Shown here: positions 23,112 through 30,848 of the stretch, piece by piece
How positions within the stretch are numbered: the first letter of the stretch is position 1
How the letters are laid out: every line of letters starts with the position of its first letter
Assembly: GCA_937960435.1 (NCBI GenBank)
Contig: CALGPN010000006.1
Location: 1-36,995 of the forward strand
Length of the DNA stretch: 36,995 bases
Source of the DNA: an uncultured Desulfosoma sp.
Lineage (GTDB): Bacteria > Desulfobacterota > Syntrophobacteria > Syntrophobacterales > DSM-9756
Direction: 5' to 3'
Made by a program: the position numbers and the translations under genes
The notes under the pieces: generated by a model
Databases searched by the model: none
Seen by the model: only the letters and a program-made list of their open reading frames with translations
Told to the model about the DNA's origin: nothing

Positions 23112-23858
23112 ATGCTCATCGTTCGCAATCTTCGGGCGGGCTACGGGCGCATCGAGGCGCTCCACGGGGTGAGTCTTTCCGTGAGGCAGGGAGAGATCGT
23201 GGCCATCGTGGGGGCCAACGGGGCGGGAAAGAGCACCCTTTTGAAGACCATTGCCGGGTTGATCGTTCCGTGGCACGGCGAGGTCCTTTTCCAGGACCGT
23301 CCCCTTGCCGGAAGAAAACCACCGGAGATCGTGGCGGCAGGCATTGGGCTGGTCCCTGAAGGTCGCTGGCTGTTTCCCCCCATGAGCGTGTTGGACAACG
23401 TGCGACTGGGAGCATATTTAAGGCTACGCCGCGGCGATAAGGAGGCTGTGAGGGAGGATTTGGACCGAGTGTTCGAACTCTTTCCGATTCTTGCGGAACG
23501 CCGAAAGCAACCGGCGGGATCCCTTTCCGGCGGAGAGCAACAGATGTTGGCCATCGCCCGGGCCCTCATGAGCCGTCCCAAGCTGCTTCTCCTTGACGAA
23601 CCGTCCACGGGTCTGGCCCCGCTTCTGGTGGAAAAGATCTTCGAAACCCTCGTCCAGCTCAATGGGGAGGGCATTACCTTCCTTGTTGTGGAACAAAACG
23701 CCCGGGCGGCTCTGGCGGTGGCGACACGCGGCTACGTCCTGGAAACCGGCCGGATGGTGCTCCAGGGACGGGCGCAGGAGCTTTTGGAGGATCAAGAAGT
23801 GAAACGAGCCTACCTGGGCAAGGACTACCGCGAGTTTGCGGAAGGGAGGGCCCGATGA
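23112..23858 (+). CDS. livF: LivF-type ABC transporter ATPase
   Basis: A 248-residue ABC ATPase with Walker A GANGAGKST (about 36-44), the LivF-typical GLVPEGRWLFPPMSVLDNV, signature GSLSGGEQQMLAIARAL, Walker B LLLLDEPSTGLAP and an EQNARAAL segment where the H-loop His is replaced by Gln-Asn, as is common in LivF. Its stop overlaps the start of the second PaaK-like gene by four bases (ATGA), so the two are translationally coupled. Confidence 0.93.
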   Translation: MLIVRNLRAGYGRIEALHGVSLSVRQGEIVAIVGANGAGKSTLLKTIAGLIVPWHGEVLFQDRPLAGRKPPEIVAAGIGLVPEGRWLFPPMSVLDNVRLGAYLRLRRGDKEAVREDLDRVFELFPILAERRKQPAGSLSGGEQQMLAIARALMSRPKLLLLDEPSTGLAPLLVEKIFETLVQLNGEGITFLVVEQNARAALAVATRGYVLETGRMVLQGRAQELLEDQEVKRAYLGKDYREFAEGRAR

Positions 23859-25129
23859 GCGGTGGAGGGAACGGCAACGGGGAATGGCTGACGCCGGCGG
23901 AACGGCGCCAGCAGCAACTGGAGCAGCTTCAGATCTCATGCAATCGCGCGTACAAGAATGTGCCGTTTTATCGGAATCGTTTTCAGGCGGCGGATCTTTC
24001 CCCGCAGGACATCAGGGCTCTGGAAGATGTCCGGCGCCTGCCTTTCACTGAAAGACGGCACTTCGGTGAGCATTACCCCTATGGCCTTTTTGCCGTGCCC
24101 TTGCGGGATATCGTGCGGATTCATACGGCGCCGGGAACCGGCGGCAGCTTGACGGTAAGCGGGTACACGGCGCGCGACCTGAGGATGTGGAAGGAAATGG
24201 TCGCCCGGGCGCTCAAAGCGGCGGGCGTCACCGCAGACGATATTCTCCAGATCGTGCTTCACCCCGGGTTGGCCAACTGGGGCCGCGACTACAAGGACGG
24301 CGCCGAGGCGCTCCAAGCCAGTGTCATTCCTCTGAATGCCCTGCACATCAGCAAGCAGATCATGGTCCTTCGGGATTACAAAACCTCCGTGCTTATCACG
24401 ACGCCGAGTTCGGCCGTGCAAATTCAAGAACTCTTGTTTTCCGCCGACATCAATCCCAACGAGATTTCCTTGAAGACCCTCGTTCTTGTTGGGGAACCGG
24501 CGTCACGGGAGGTGCGCAAGGCGATCGAAGAGCATCTCCATGTGACCACATGGCAGCATTACGGGCTGAGTGAGGTGCCCGGGCCTGCGGTGGCCTATGA
24601 GTGTGACGGGCACGAGGGGCTCCATGTTTCCGAGGACCATTTTCTTGTGGAGGTGCTGGACCCGCAAACCCTCGAGCCCGTGCCCGACGGGGAAAGCGGG
24701 GAACTGGTCCTCACGAGTCTCACCATCCAGGCGTTTCCCCTCATTCGGTTCCGCACCGGAGACCGGGTGCGGGTTCTCGCCGAGGGATGTTCCTGCGGGC
24801 GAACCTTGAGGCGTTTGGAGTGGCTGCCGGATCGGGTGGACGGGCTTTTGGTGATCCAAGGGGTAAAGATTCAAAAAGACCAAGTGGTGGTCCGGGTGGC
24901 GCAGACACTGGGGTTTTCGCCGGAAAGGGTTTCGGTGCACCTTGTCCAGCAAGGCGGCTACAAAGCTTTGGAAGTGCAGTTGGGCATGGAGGAGAGGTTG
25001 TTCAGCGATGAGATCAAGGAATTGGAGCGCCTGGTTCGCAAGACGGCCTTCGAGCTCAGGCAGGAATTCGGTGTCCCGGTGGAGGTCCGCCTGTTGGAAG
25101 CCCCCAGTGTGGCACCGGGTGCGTCATAG
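23855..25129 (+). CDS. PaaK-like protein lacking both conserved lysines (probable pseudoenzyme)
   Basis: A 424-residue paralogue of the PaaK at 17.4 kb, alignable from end to end ([47 protein letters not shown]). The nucleotide-binding loop reads APGTGGSLT (92-100) where active PaaK has SSGTTGKPT, so the loop lysine is Ser98. The C-terminus stops at LLEAPSVAPGAS, before the RSEGKAVRV motif, so the adenylation lysine is missing. The acyl and CoA domain scaffold and the cysteine pair remain. It overlaps livF by ATGA and is therefore co-expressed with the transporter. It may be a regulatory or scaffolding partner of PaaK or the transporter, or may use an unusual mechanism. The open frame is intact and shows no sign of decay. 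Confidence 0.85.
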   Translation: MSGGGNGNGEWLTPAERRQQQLEQLQISCNRAYKNVPFYRNRFQAADLSPQDIRALEDVRRLPFTERRHFGEHYPYGLFAVPLRDIVRIHTAPGTGGSLTVSGYTARDLRMWKEMVARALKAAGVTADDILQIVLHPGLANWGRDYKDGAEALQASVIPLNALHISKQIMVLRDYKTSVLITTPSSAVQIQELLFSADINPNEISLKTLVLVGEPASREVRKAIEEHLHVTTWQHYGLSEVPGPAVAYECDGHEGLHVSEDHFLVEVLDPQTLEPVPDGESGELVLTSLTIQAFPLIRFRTGDRVRVLAEGCSCGRTLRRLEWLPDRVDGLLVIQGVKIQKDQVVVRVAQTLGFSPERVSVHLVQQGGYKALEVQLGMEERLFSDEIKELERLVRKTAFELRQEFGVPVEVRLLEAPSVAPGAS

Positions 25130-25176
25130 CGGCACGGCCTTTTTGAATCGCATCATTTGTCGCCCGGGGGCGGGCA

Positions 25177-25197
25177 GGGCGGGCACAAGGCCCGCCC
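25177..25197. repeat. GC-rich palindrome
   Basis: GGGCGGGC-ACAAG-GCCCGCCC is an 8-bp perfect stem with a 5-base loop, followed by CTAC. It resembles dispersed palindromes seen between genes in many bacterial genomes (recalled, not searched). Confidence 0.75.
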
Positions 25198-25210
25198 CTA
25201 CGAGCTCACC

Positions 25211-25290
25211 GTAGGTTGGGGTGAGCGCAGCGAACCCCAACAAGCACATGGAGCCCGGCGAACCCCCGAAATCCCATGGAATCCGACGCC
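25211..25290. repeat. Composite dispersed repeat, copy 2
   Basis: It begins with a 33-bp stretch identical to that at 25341 (the first 32 bp also at 8162) and continues with CATGGAGC and CGAAATCCCATGGA blocks shared with the copy at 25341. Confidence 0.85.
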
Positions 25291-25340
25291 CTCGAACAAT
25301 GGGGGAGGTGCAACGGAAATCCGAATAATTGCCAACACCC

Positions 25341-25424
25341 GTAGGTTGGGGTGAGCGCAGCGAACCCCAACAAATTCCATGGAGCGCAGCGCACTTTCGA
25401 AATCCCATGGAGTGCCGCAAATCC
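25341..25424. repeat. Composite dispersed repeat, copy 3
   Basis: Its first 33 bp are identical to those at 25211. The CATGGAGC and CGAAATCCCATGGA blocks are conserved in order but with diverged spacers, giving a direct repeat with a 130-bp period. A truncated half (GAAGCGAACCCCAAC) also occurs near 26572. Confidence 0.85.
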
Positions 25425-25491
25425 CGACACTCACCAGGCGCCATCGTGCCTCAACAATCGAACGGAATATGGAACTATGGAGGACCTGTCT

Positions 25492-26406
25492 ATGGATATT
25501 TTGGTCGTTGGAGCCGGGGCCGTGGGAGGCTACTATGGAGGCCGGCTGGCTCAAGCGGGCGCCCGGGTTTCCGTGGTGGCTCGGTCCGACTATGAGGTGG
25601 TGAAGAACGGGGGGATCCACATTGAAAGTCCGGCGGGCGATTTCCATTTTCGTCCCCATGGGGTTTTCCGCAGCGCGGCGGCTTTCGGTGGTTTTCCCGA
25701 CGTCATTCTCGTGGGTCTGAAGGTCCTGGAACACATCCGGACGGCGGATCTCATCCGAGACGCCGTCGGGCCGAAGACCGCCATCCTGCTCATTCAAAAC
25801 GGCGTGGACATCGAACCGCCGGTGGCCGAGGCGTTTCCAAATAACGAGGTTTTAAGCGGGCTGGCTTTTATCTGTGTGCATCGCACGGCTCCAGGAAAGG
25901 TCCTGCACCAAGACTACGGCCGAATCGTTCTTGGGCGATACCCCGGCGGACCGTCCGAGACGGCTCGAAGGCTTGCCGAGATGTTTCGACGCGCCGGCGT
26001 ACCGTGCGAGGTCACCGAGGATGTGATCACGGCCCGCTGGCAGAAGCTCGTCTGGAACGCCCCCTTCAATCCCATATCCGTGCTCTGCGGGGGGGCGAGC
26101 ACTCAGGATATGCTCGGCCGTGAAGAGACGACTCGACTTGTACGGGCGGTCATGGAGGAAGTCTGCGCCGTGGCGGCGGCGACGGGGCATCCCCTTCCCG
26201 ACGACGTCGTGGATCGCATGATCGCCGACACGCGAAAGATGACCCCTTACAAGACGAGCATGCTCCTGGACTTCGAGGCGGGCCGCCCCATGGAAGTGGA
26301 AGCCATTGTGGGCAACGCCATCCGCATCGCCCGGAGGCTCGGAGTCCCCGTTCCCCACCTGGAAACCCTGTATGCGCTTTTGATCGGGTTAAAGGGCGGA
26401 TCCTGA
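25492..26406 (+). CDS. panE: 2-dehydropantoate 2-reductase (PanE/ApbA family)
   Basis: A 304-residue NADPH-dependent ketopantoate reductase-family protein, the pantothenate (CoA) pathway enzyme. The N-terminal Rossmann motif is GAGAVGGYYGGRLA, ILLIQNGVD comes mid-domain, and the catalytic segment ARWQKLVWNAPFNPIS carries the conserved Lys and Asn. KTSMLLDFEAGRPMEVEAIVGN is the typical C-terminal substrate region. Many ketopantoate reductase paralogues act on other 2-oxo acids, so the exact substrate is not proven. GGAGGA lies seven bases before ATG 25492; the long in-frame upstream extension reads into the repeats and is rejected. It stands alone between the repeats and selC. Confidence 0.87.
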   Translation: MDILVVGAGAVGGYYGGRLAQAGARVSVVARSDYEVVKNGGIHIESPAGDFHFRPHGVFRSAAAFGGFPDVILVGLKVLEHIRTADLIRDAVGPKTAILLIQNGVDIEPPVAEAFPNNEVLSGLAFICVHRTAPGKVLHQDYGRIVLGRYPGGPSETARRLAEMFRRAGVPCEVTEDVITARWQKLVWNAPFNPISVLCGGASTQDMLGREETTRLVRAVMEEVCAVAAATGHPLPDDVVDRMIADTRKMTPYKTSMLLDFEAGRPMEVEAIVGNAIRIARRLGVPVPHLETLYALLIGLKGGS

Positions 26407-26416
26407 CGGCAAAAAC

Positions 26417-26515
26417 TGGCGGAAGTGCATGGGAATCGAACCCACCTGGGACGCCCCTCAGCGCCCCACACCGGATTTGAAGTCCGGGAGCCCCACCAGT
26501 GAGCTTGGCACTTCC
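26417..26515 (-). tRNA. selC: tRNA-Sec(UCA), selC
   Basis: The 99-nt reverse complement has every mark of bacterial tRNA-Sec: an 8-bp acceptor stem (GGAAGTGC with GCACTTCC), anticodon arm CCGGA-CTTCAAA-TCCGG (anticodon TCA), a long variable arm, T arm GGTGGGTTCGATTCCCA, discriminator G and an encoded CCA. It shows that the organism reads UGA as selenocysteine, which supports the UGA-containing gene at 7902. No selA, selB or selD lies in the window. Confidence 0.97.
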
Positions 26516-26522
26516 GGTGGCT

Positions 26523-26551
26523 TTTTTACAGGAGCGGGAGATTTTTGGCAA
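26523..26551 (-). promoter_or_regulatory. Predicted promoter of selC
   Basis: On the minus strand TTGCCA (26551-26546) and TAAAAA (26528-26523) are separated by 17 bases. The -10 box ends 7 bases before the tRNA 5' end, so transcription would begin at or next to it. Confidence 0.5.
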
Positions 26552-26626
26552 GTCCTTGAGCCGAGTGGCCCGAAGCGAACCCCAACGATTGCGGCAGGTT
26601 CTCCAAGTTTGCTCCGGACCGGACGG

Positions 26627-27802
26627 CTAACGGCCCTTTTTCTTTTTCGGGGGCTTGACGGGGATGAGTTCGTAGTCCCGAAAGCCCAGTCCCAGAGATT
26701 CCGCATACTCCAACTGGTGTTCCCACGGGATGTTGGGGTAAACGGCCCGGATTTTGTCCGCAGGCGGCGGGTTCATGGACCCGAGGCAGCTTCCCGCCAA
26801 CACGGGTTGCGCGTTCATGAGATCCACGGAAGCTTGGTCAATGGCCACAGGATCCATGGAAGCCATGATGCCGAGGTCCGCCACGATGGGGGCGTCCGCC
26901 GACCCATGGCAGTCGCAGGCGGGGGAAATCTGCGTGAGAAAGTTGATAAAGAAGCTCTTGTCCTGCTTTCCGTAAAGCGCCCCCACCGTGTATTCCACCA
27001 TCCGCTCCATGAACCCCGCGATGTCCTTATCCCAATTGATATCGATGGCTTCTTCCGGACAGACGTGGATGCATGAGCCGCACCCGACGCACTTGGCGGC
27101 GTCGATCCGTGCGATCTTGGTGATGGAGTCCTTGGGCCGTGCGGCACCTTCGGGCCGCTCCACCAAGGAAAGAGCGTCGTGGGCGCACACTTTGACGCAC
27201 GTCCCGCAGGCGACGCATTTCTTAGCCCGGATCCTAGGTTCCATGACGCTGTGCTGCTGCATTTTGCCGCGTCGGGAGGCGGCGCCCATCCCGACGTTTT
27301 TCATGGCCCCGCCGAAACCGGCGAGTTCGTGTAACTTGAAATGGGCGACAGACACGAGCGCTTCGGCTCGAGCGACGGCCGAGGCAATGAACGTGTCCTG
27401 GCATCGCTTCAAACACACCGGCACGGCGACTTCGTCCTGACCGTCCAGCCCGTCGGCGATGATCACCGGAGCCCCGACCACATCCAACACGAACCCGTTG
27501 CGCACGGCCGTAAGGAGGTGATCCACCGCGTTGCCCCGCGTGCCCACGTAGAGCGTTCCTGCATCGGTGAGGAAAGGGCGCCCTCCGGCTTCCACGATGG
27601 CGTCGATGATGGGGCGCACCAGAAGCGGGCGGATGAAGGCCGTGTTGCCCCGTTCGCCGAAATGGATCTTGACGGCGGTCAAAGCCTTCCGAGGGATGCG
27701 TGCGGGCAGCCCCGCTTCCTTCACCAGCAGACGGATCTTGTCCAAAAGGTTCCAGGTGTCGTCGGCCCGAAGATCGATGAAATAGACGGCGCTTCGCGGC
27801 AT
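26627..27802 (-). CDS. DUF362 protein with two 4Fe-4S ferredoxin motifs
   Basis: A 391-residue protein. The DUF362 region begins KALTAVKIHFGERGNTAFIRP and PFLTDAGTLYVGTRGN, and continues after the clusters with DCHGSADAPIVADLGIMASMDPVAIDQASVDLMN. Between them lie two ferredoxin clusters, CVACGTCVKVC (the Pro after the fourth Cys is missing) and CVGCGSCIHVCP. The C-terminus is a lysine-rich tail. DUF362 Fe-S proteins are frequent in anaerobes; their reaction is not established. No export signal is visible. It is the last gene of the gmhB-pckA-DUF1614-DUF362 cluster, 14 bp after DUF1614, and is followed by selC on the same strand. Confidence 0.88.
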   Translation of the reverse strand: MPRSAVYFIDLRADDTWNLLDKIRLLVKEAGLPARIPRKALTAVKIHFGERGNTAFIRPLLVRPIIDAIVEAGGRPFLTDAGTLYVGTRGNAVDHLLTAVRNGFVLDVVGAPVIIADGLDGQDEVAVPVCLKRCQDTFIASAVARAEALVSVAHFKLHELAGFGGAMKNVGMGAASRRGKMQQHSVMEPRIRAKKCVACGTCVKVCAHDALSLVERPEGAARPKDSITKIARIDAAKCVGCGSCIHVCPEEAIDINWDKDIAGFMERMVEYTVGALYGKQDKSFFINFLTQISPACDCHGSADAPIVADLGIMASMDPVAIDQASVDLMNAQPVLAGSCLGSMNPPPADKIRAVYPNIPWEHQLEYAESLGLGFRDYELIPVKPPKKKKGR

Positions 27803-27816
27803 GGGTTTCCCTCTCT

Positions 27817-28491
27817 TTACCAGGACAGCAAAACGGCGAGAATGCCCGTCAAAAAAATCCCATCAAAGGTGCCCGCCCCGCCGATGGAAGCGACCGGGGC
27901 TTTCAGTTCTTGGATCCGCTTGAGGTTCAGCAGGTCTGCCCCGATGAGCGTCCCCAGAGTGCCGGCCACATAGGCCGTCGGGGGCGCCCAGTGGGGGTTG
28001 AACACGAGCGCCGCCAGCGCGGCCACCAGCGGGGGGATGAACATGGGCGTGGCGATCCCAAGGCCGGGAATGGGACGGGCAATGCGATGGATCACGTAAG
28101 TCACAACGCCTGTGGCCAGCAGCGTGCGGATGGGGTTTTCCGCATGGATCAAAAGATAGAGTGAAATGAGAGTGGGGATGACGGCTCCTCCCACGTTGAC
28201 CGCCAGCACCATTTCCCGGGGGCGTCGCCATTGGGGCGGGCGATACCGCAGGCCGAAAAAGGAAATGAGCGTCAAAGGCGGCGGTTCATCCTCCAGCCGG
28301 ATGCGTTTGACGGGAATGTTGATCATGCTCCCGATAATACAGAGAAAGAGGAGAGAGAAAAGTTGTTCCGGCGGGATCCCAAGACGGGCGAAAGCCATGG
28401 CGAAAAGGCCGAACTTCACAAGCCCGAAGACCACAAACAGGAGAAAAACGAAGAGGAAGAAAAAGATCACGAGAAACGGCGGGAAAAACAT
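27817..28491 (-). CDS. DUF1614 integral membrane protein
   Basis: A 224-residue polytopic membrane protein. An extremely hydrophobic N-terminus (FFPPFLVIFFFLFVFLLFVVF) is followed by GSMINIPVKRI, a cytoplasmic stretch, several more helices and the terminal ASIGGAGTFDGIFLTGILAVLL, a pattern I associate with DUF1614. The function of the family is unknown. ATG 28491 is preceded by AAAGGA. It lies 10 bp after pckA and 14 bp before the DUF362 gene, so the three are probably co-transcribed. Confidence 0.82.
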   Translation of the reverse strand: MFFPPFLVIFFFLFVFLLFVVFGLVKFGLFAMAFARLGIPPEQLFSLLFLCIIGSMINIPVKRIRLEDEPPPLTLISFFGLRYRPPQWRRPREMVLAVNVGGAVIPTLISLYLLIHAENPIRTLLATGVVTYVIHRIARPIPGLGIATPMFIPPLVAALAALVFNPHWAPPTAYVAGTLGTLIGADLLNLKRIQELKAPVASIGGAGTFDGIFLTGILAVLLSW

Positions 28492-28501
28492 AAGCGTCCT
28501 T

Positions 28502-30106
28502 TCAGACCATGACCGAGCGCACCGCGGGATCCACTTGTCCCTCGTAGTGCTTAAAATTTTTCTGAAACAGCCCCTTGAGGTGTTCCGCCTGCCTTCGGTA
28601 GGCTTCCCGATCTTTCCAGGTTGTGTCCGGCCTCAGCACCTCTTCCGGCACTCCAGGGCAGGCTCGAGGCACCAGCAGACCGAAGTAGGGCTCCTTTTCG
28701 AATGGCACCCCATCCAAAGCGCCGCTCAGAGCCGCCTGAACCATGGCCCGCGTGTACCCGATGGGGATGCGGCGTCCGACCCCGTAAGGACCTCCGGACC
28801 AGCCCGTATTGATGAGCCAACATCGCGACCCTTGGGCCTCCATGCGGCGTCGGAGCAGTTCGGCATAGACGGTCGGGGGAAGAGCCATGAAGGGAGCCCC
28901 GAAGCAGGTGCTGAAGGTCGCTTGAGGTTCGGTGATGCCGGCTTCGGTTCCGGCCACTTTGGCCGTGTACCCGGACAAGAAATGGTACATGGCTTCATGG
29001 GAACTGAGGCGGGCAATGGGCGGCAACACGCCGAAGGCGTCGCAGGTCAGCATGACGATGTCCTTGGGGTGAGGCGCCATGCCGTCCGGAGAGGCGTTGT
29101 CGATAAAAGAGAGAGGATAGGCGGCTCGGGTGTTTTCCGTCAGTGTATCGTCATCGAGATTGATTTCGCGGGTCTGGGTGTCGATGGCCACGTTTTCCAA
29201 AACCGTCCCGAATCGCCGGGTGCACTGATAGATCTGCGGCTCGGCTTCCGGGGAGAGGCGAATGACCTTGGCATAACAACCGCCCTCGAAGTTGAAGATC
29301 CCGTCATCGCTCCAGCCGTGTTCGTCGTCACCCACCAGCATTCGCGTGGGGTCCGCGGAAAGGCTGGTCTTCCCCGTTCCGGAAAGGCCGAAGAAGATGG
29401 CCGCGTGGCCCTCCGGCCCGACGTTGGCCGAACAGTGCATGGGAAAGACGCCTCTTTGCGGCAAGATGAAATTCATTAAAGTGAAGACGGACTTTTTGAT
29501 TTCGCCGCCGTACCCCGTGCCTCCGATGAGAATCCGTTTTTTACCGAAATGCTCGATGATGAAAGCACCCGATCGAGTATGGTCCCATTCGGGGGAAGCG
29601 CGGAAATGGGGCGCGGCAATCAAGGTGTATTCCGGTTGAAACGCGGCCAATTCCTTGGCATCACGAATCCGGATGAACATATTTCGGGCGAAAAGACTCT
29701 GCCAGGCCATTTCCGTGATGATCCGCACCGCAACACGGTATTTCGGGTCGGCCCCCACGTAACAGTCCTGGACGTAGATTTCTCGGCCCTGCAGATAAGC
29801 GAGAAGCCGGGCTTCCAGTTTGTCGAAATCCTGCGGGTCGAAGGCACGGTTTACCGGCCCCCACCAGACCTTGTCTTCACAGGACGGTTCTCGGACGAGG
29901 AATTTGTCCTGAGGCGCCCGACCCGTGTAGGCACCCGTGCGCACCACAAGAGGGCCGCTTCGAGCCAGAAGGCCCTCCTGCCTCTTGATGGCCTGTTCGT
30001 AAAGCACGGGGGCCGGTGGGTTGTAAAAAACCCGTGTGTAGTTCACAATGCCTTGGGCATCTACGGGAACTTTCCGACCCTCGGCGGGTTTCTCGCACGT
30101 CTCCAT
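28502..30106 (-). CDS. pckA: Phosphoenolpyruvate carboxykinase (ATP)
   Basis: A 534-residue ATP-type PEP carboxykinase that interconverts oxaloacetate plus ATP with PEP, CO2 and ADP in gluconeogenesis or anaplerosis. Landmarks are RTGAYTGRAPQDKF, LIGGTGYGGEIKKSVFTLMN, the kinase loop GLSGTGKTS with Lys246, DDEHGWSDDGIFNFEGGCYAK, and ENTRAAYPLSFI. Length and motif order are normal. GAGGGG lies six bases before ATG 30106; a TTG at 30127 would add seven residues. It is in a minus-strand cluster, 57 bp after gmhB and 10 bp before DUF1614. Confidence 0.96.
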   Translation of the reverse strand: METCEKPAEGRKVPVDAQGIVNYTRVFYNPPAPVLYEQAIKRQEGLLARSGPLVVRTGAYTGRAPQDKFLVREPSCEDKVWWGPVNRAFDPQDFDKLEARLLAYLQGREIYVQDCYVGADPKYRVAVRIITEMAWQSLFARNMFIRIRDAKELAAFQPEYTLIAAPHFRASPEWDHTRSGAFIIEHFGKKRILIGGTGYGGEIKKSVFTLMNFILPQRGVFPMHCSANVGPEGHAAIFFGLSGTGKTSLSADPTRMLVGDDEHGWSDDGIFNFEGGCYAKVIRLSPEAEPQIYQCTRRFGTVLENVAIDTQTREINLDDDTLTENTRAAYPLSFIDNASPDGMAPHPKDIVMLTCDAFGVLPPIARLSSHEAMYHFLSGYTAKVAGTEAGITEPQATFSTCFGAPFMALPPTVYAELLRRRMEAQGSRCWLINTGWSGGPYGVGRRIPIGYTRAMVQAALSGALDGVPFEKEPYFGLLVPRACPGVPEEVLRPDTTWKDREAYRRQAEHLKGLFQKNFKHYEGQVDPAVRSVMV

Positions 30107-30163
30107 TCTGTGCCCCTCGGTTTTCAAAAGAGATGGGTTCTCAGCTCATGGCTTCATGACAGC

Positions 30164-30730
30164 TCAGAAGTTCTGCGTCGCAAAGAGAGCTCTCACCGCA
30201 TCAAAAAAAGTGTTATACACGGGAACGTGCGGCGACACCTCCACACCGTCCGGACCGCGCCGAAGGAGCAAGGGCAAGCATCCGGCGTTTTCGGCGGCGG
30301 CCACATCCGTGAGCTTGTCTCCCACAAAGGGCGTTTTTGCAAGGGGAAAACCGTAAAAGGAAGCAGCGGCCAAGATCATGCCCGGTGCGGGTTTTCGGCA
30401 TGAGCATTTTTCATCGGGCCGATGGGGGCAATAGAGGGCCGCGTCGAGGTGGCCGCCCGATTCCTGGATTTCGCGAATCATATGGGCATGAAGGTCGAAA
30501 AAGGCCCCCCATTCCATGAGGCCGCGGTGCAAAGCCGATTGGTTGCTGATGACGATGACGCGGACCCCGTGGGCATGCAGCCAACGCAGCCCCGACAGCG
30601 CATCCGGGTAAAAGATGAACTCGTTTCGGTTTTTGACATAATCGGGACGGTCTCGGTTGATCACTCCGTCTCGATCGACGAGGAGAAATCGACCGGAAGA
30701 GGAACGTCTCTGGGACACCCAAAAGATCAC
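30164..30730 (-). CDS. gmhB: GmhB-type HAD phosphatase (heptose bisphosphate phosphatase)
   Basis: A 188-residue HAD hydrolase of the GmhB/HisB-N type, which removes the 7-phosphate of D-glycero-D-manno-heptose 1,7-bisphosphate in LPS-core precursor synthesis. LVDRDGVIN carries Asp19 (nucleophile) and Asp21, ISNQSA is motif II, and CPHRPDEKCSCRKP is the zinc-binding loop of the family. FVGDKLTDVAAAENAG is the C-terminal Asp motif. The start is GTG at 30730 with AGGAG eight bases upstream. It leads the minus-strand cluster that includes pckA and is divergent from rnc. No other heptose genes are in the window. Confidence 0.88.
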   Translation of the reverse strand: MIFWVSQRRSSSGRFLLVDRDGVINRDRPDYVKNRNEFIFYPDALSGLRWLHAHGVRVIVISNQSALHRGLMEWGAFFDLHAHMIREIQESGGHLDAALYCPHRPDEKCSCRKPAPGMILAAASFYGFPLAKTPFVGDKLTDVAAAENAGCLPLLLRRGPDGVEVSPHVPVYNTFFDAVRALFATQNF

Positions 30731-30763
30731 GCCGTGAACTCCTACAGCGAGGCCGTTCGCTTC

Positions 30764-30790
30764 TTGACAGACGGCATTTGGCGTTACAAA
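30764..30790 (+). promoter_or_regulatory. Possible promoter of rnc and the sensor kinase
   Basis: TTGACA (30764-30769) is followed after 15 bases by TACAAA (30785-30790). The spacing is short, so the call is tentative. Confidence 0.3.
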
Positions 30791-30848
30791 AAAGACGGAC
30801 TTGGAAGAAGTCCCGCACCGGTGCCTTTGCTCCTAACAGGAAATCTTC

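Larger units (their letters stand above)
25130..25491. other. Repeat-bearing intergenic region between the PaaK-like gene and panE
   Basis: There is no gene in this stretch. It contains a GC-rich hairpin (25177-25197) and two diverged copies of an about 80-bp composite repeat (25211-25290 and 25341-25424), listed separately. There is no T tract after the hairpin, so it is not a clear terminator. Confidence 0.7.

Noticed and set aside
21363-23276. 637-codon minus-strand frame opposite livM, livG and livF
   Set aside because: It is His/Asp/Arg-rich nonsense antisense to three clear transporter genes.
30731-30848. Additional minus-strand promoter for gmhB
   Set aside because: No pair of hexamers with acceptable spacing was found upstream of the GTG start.
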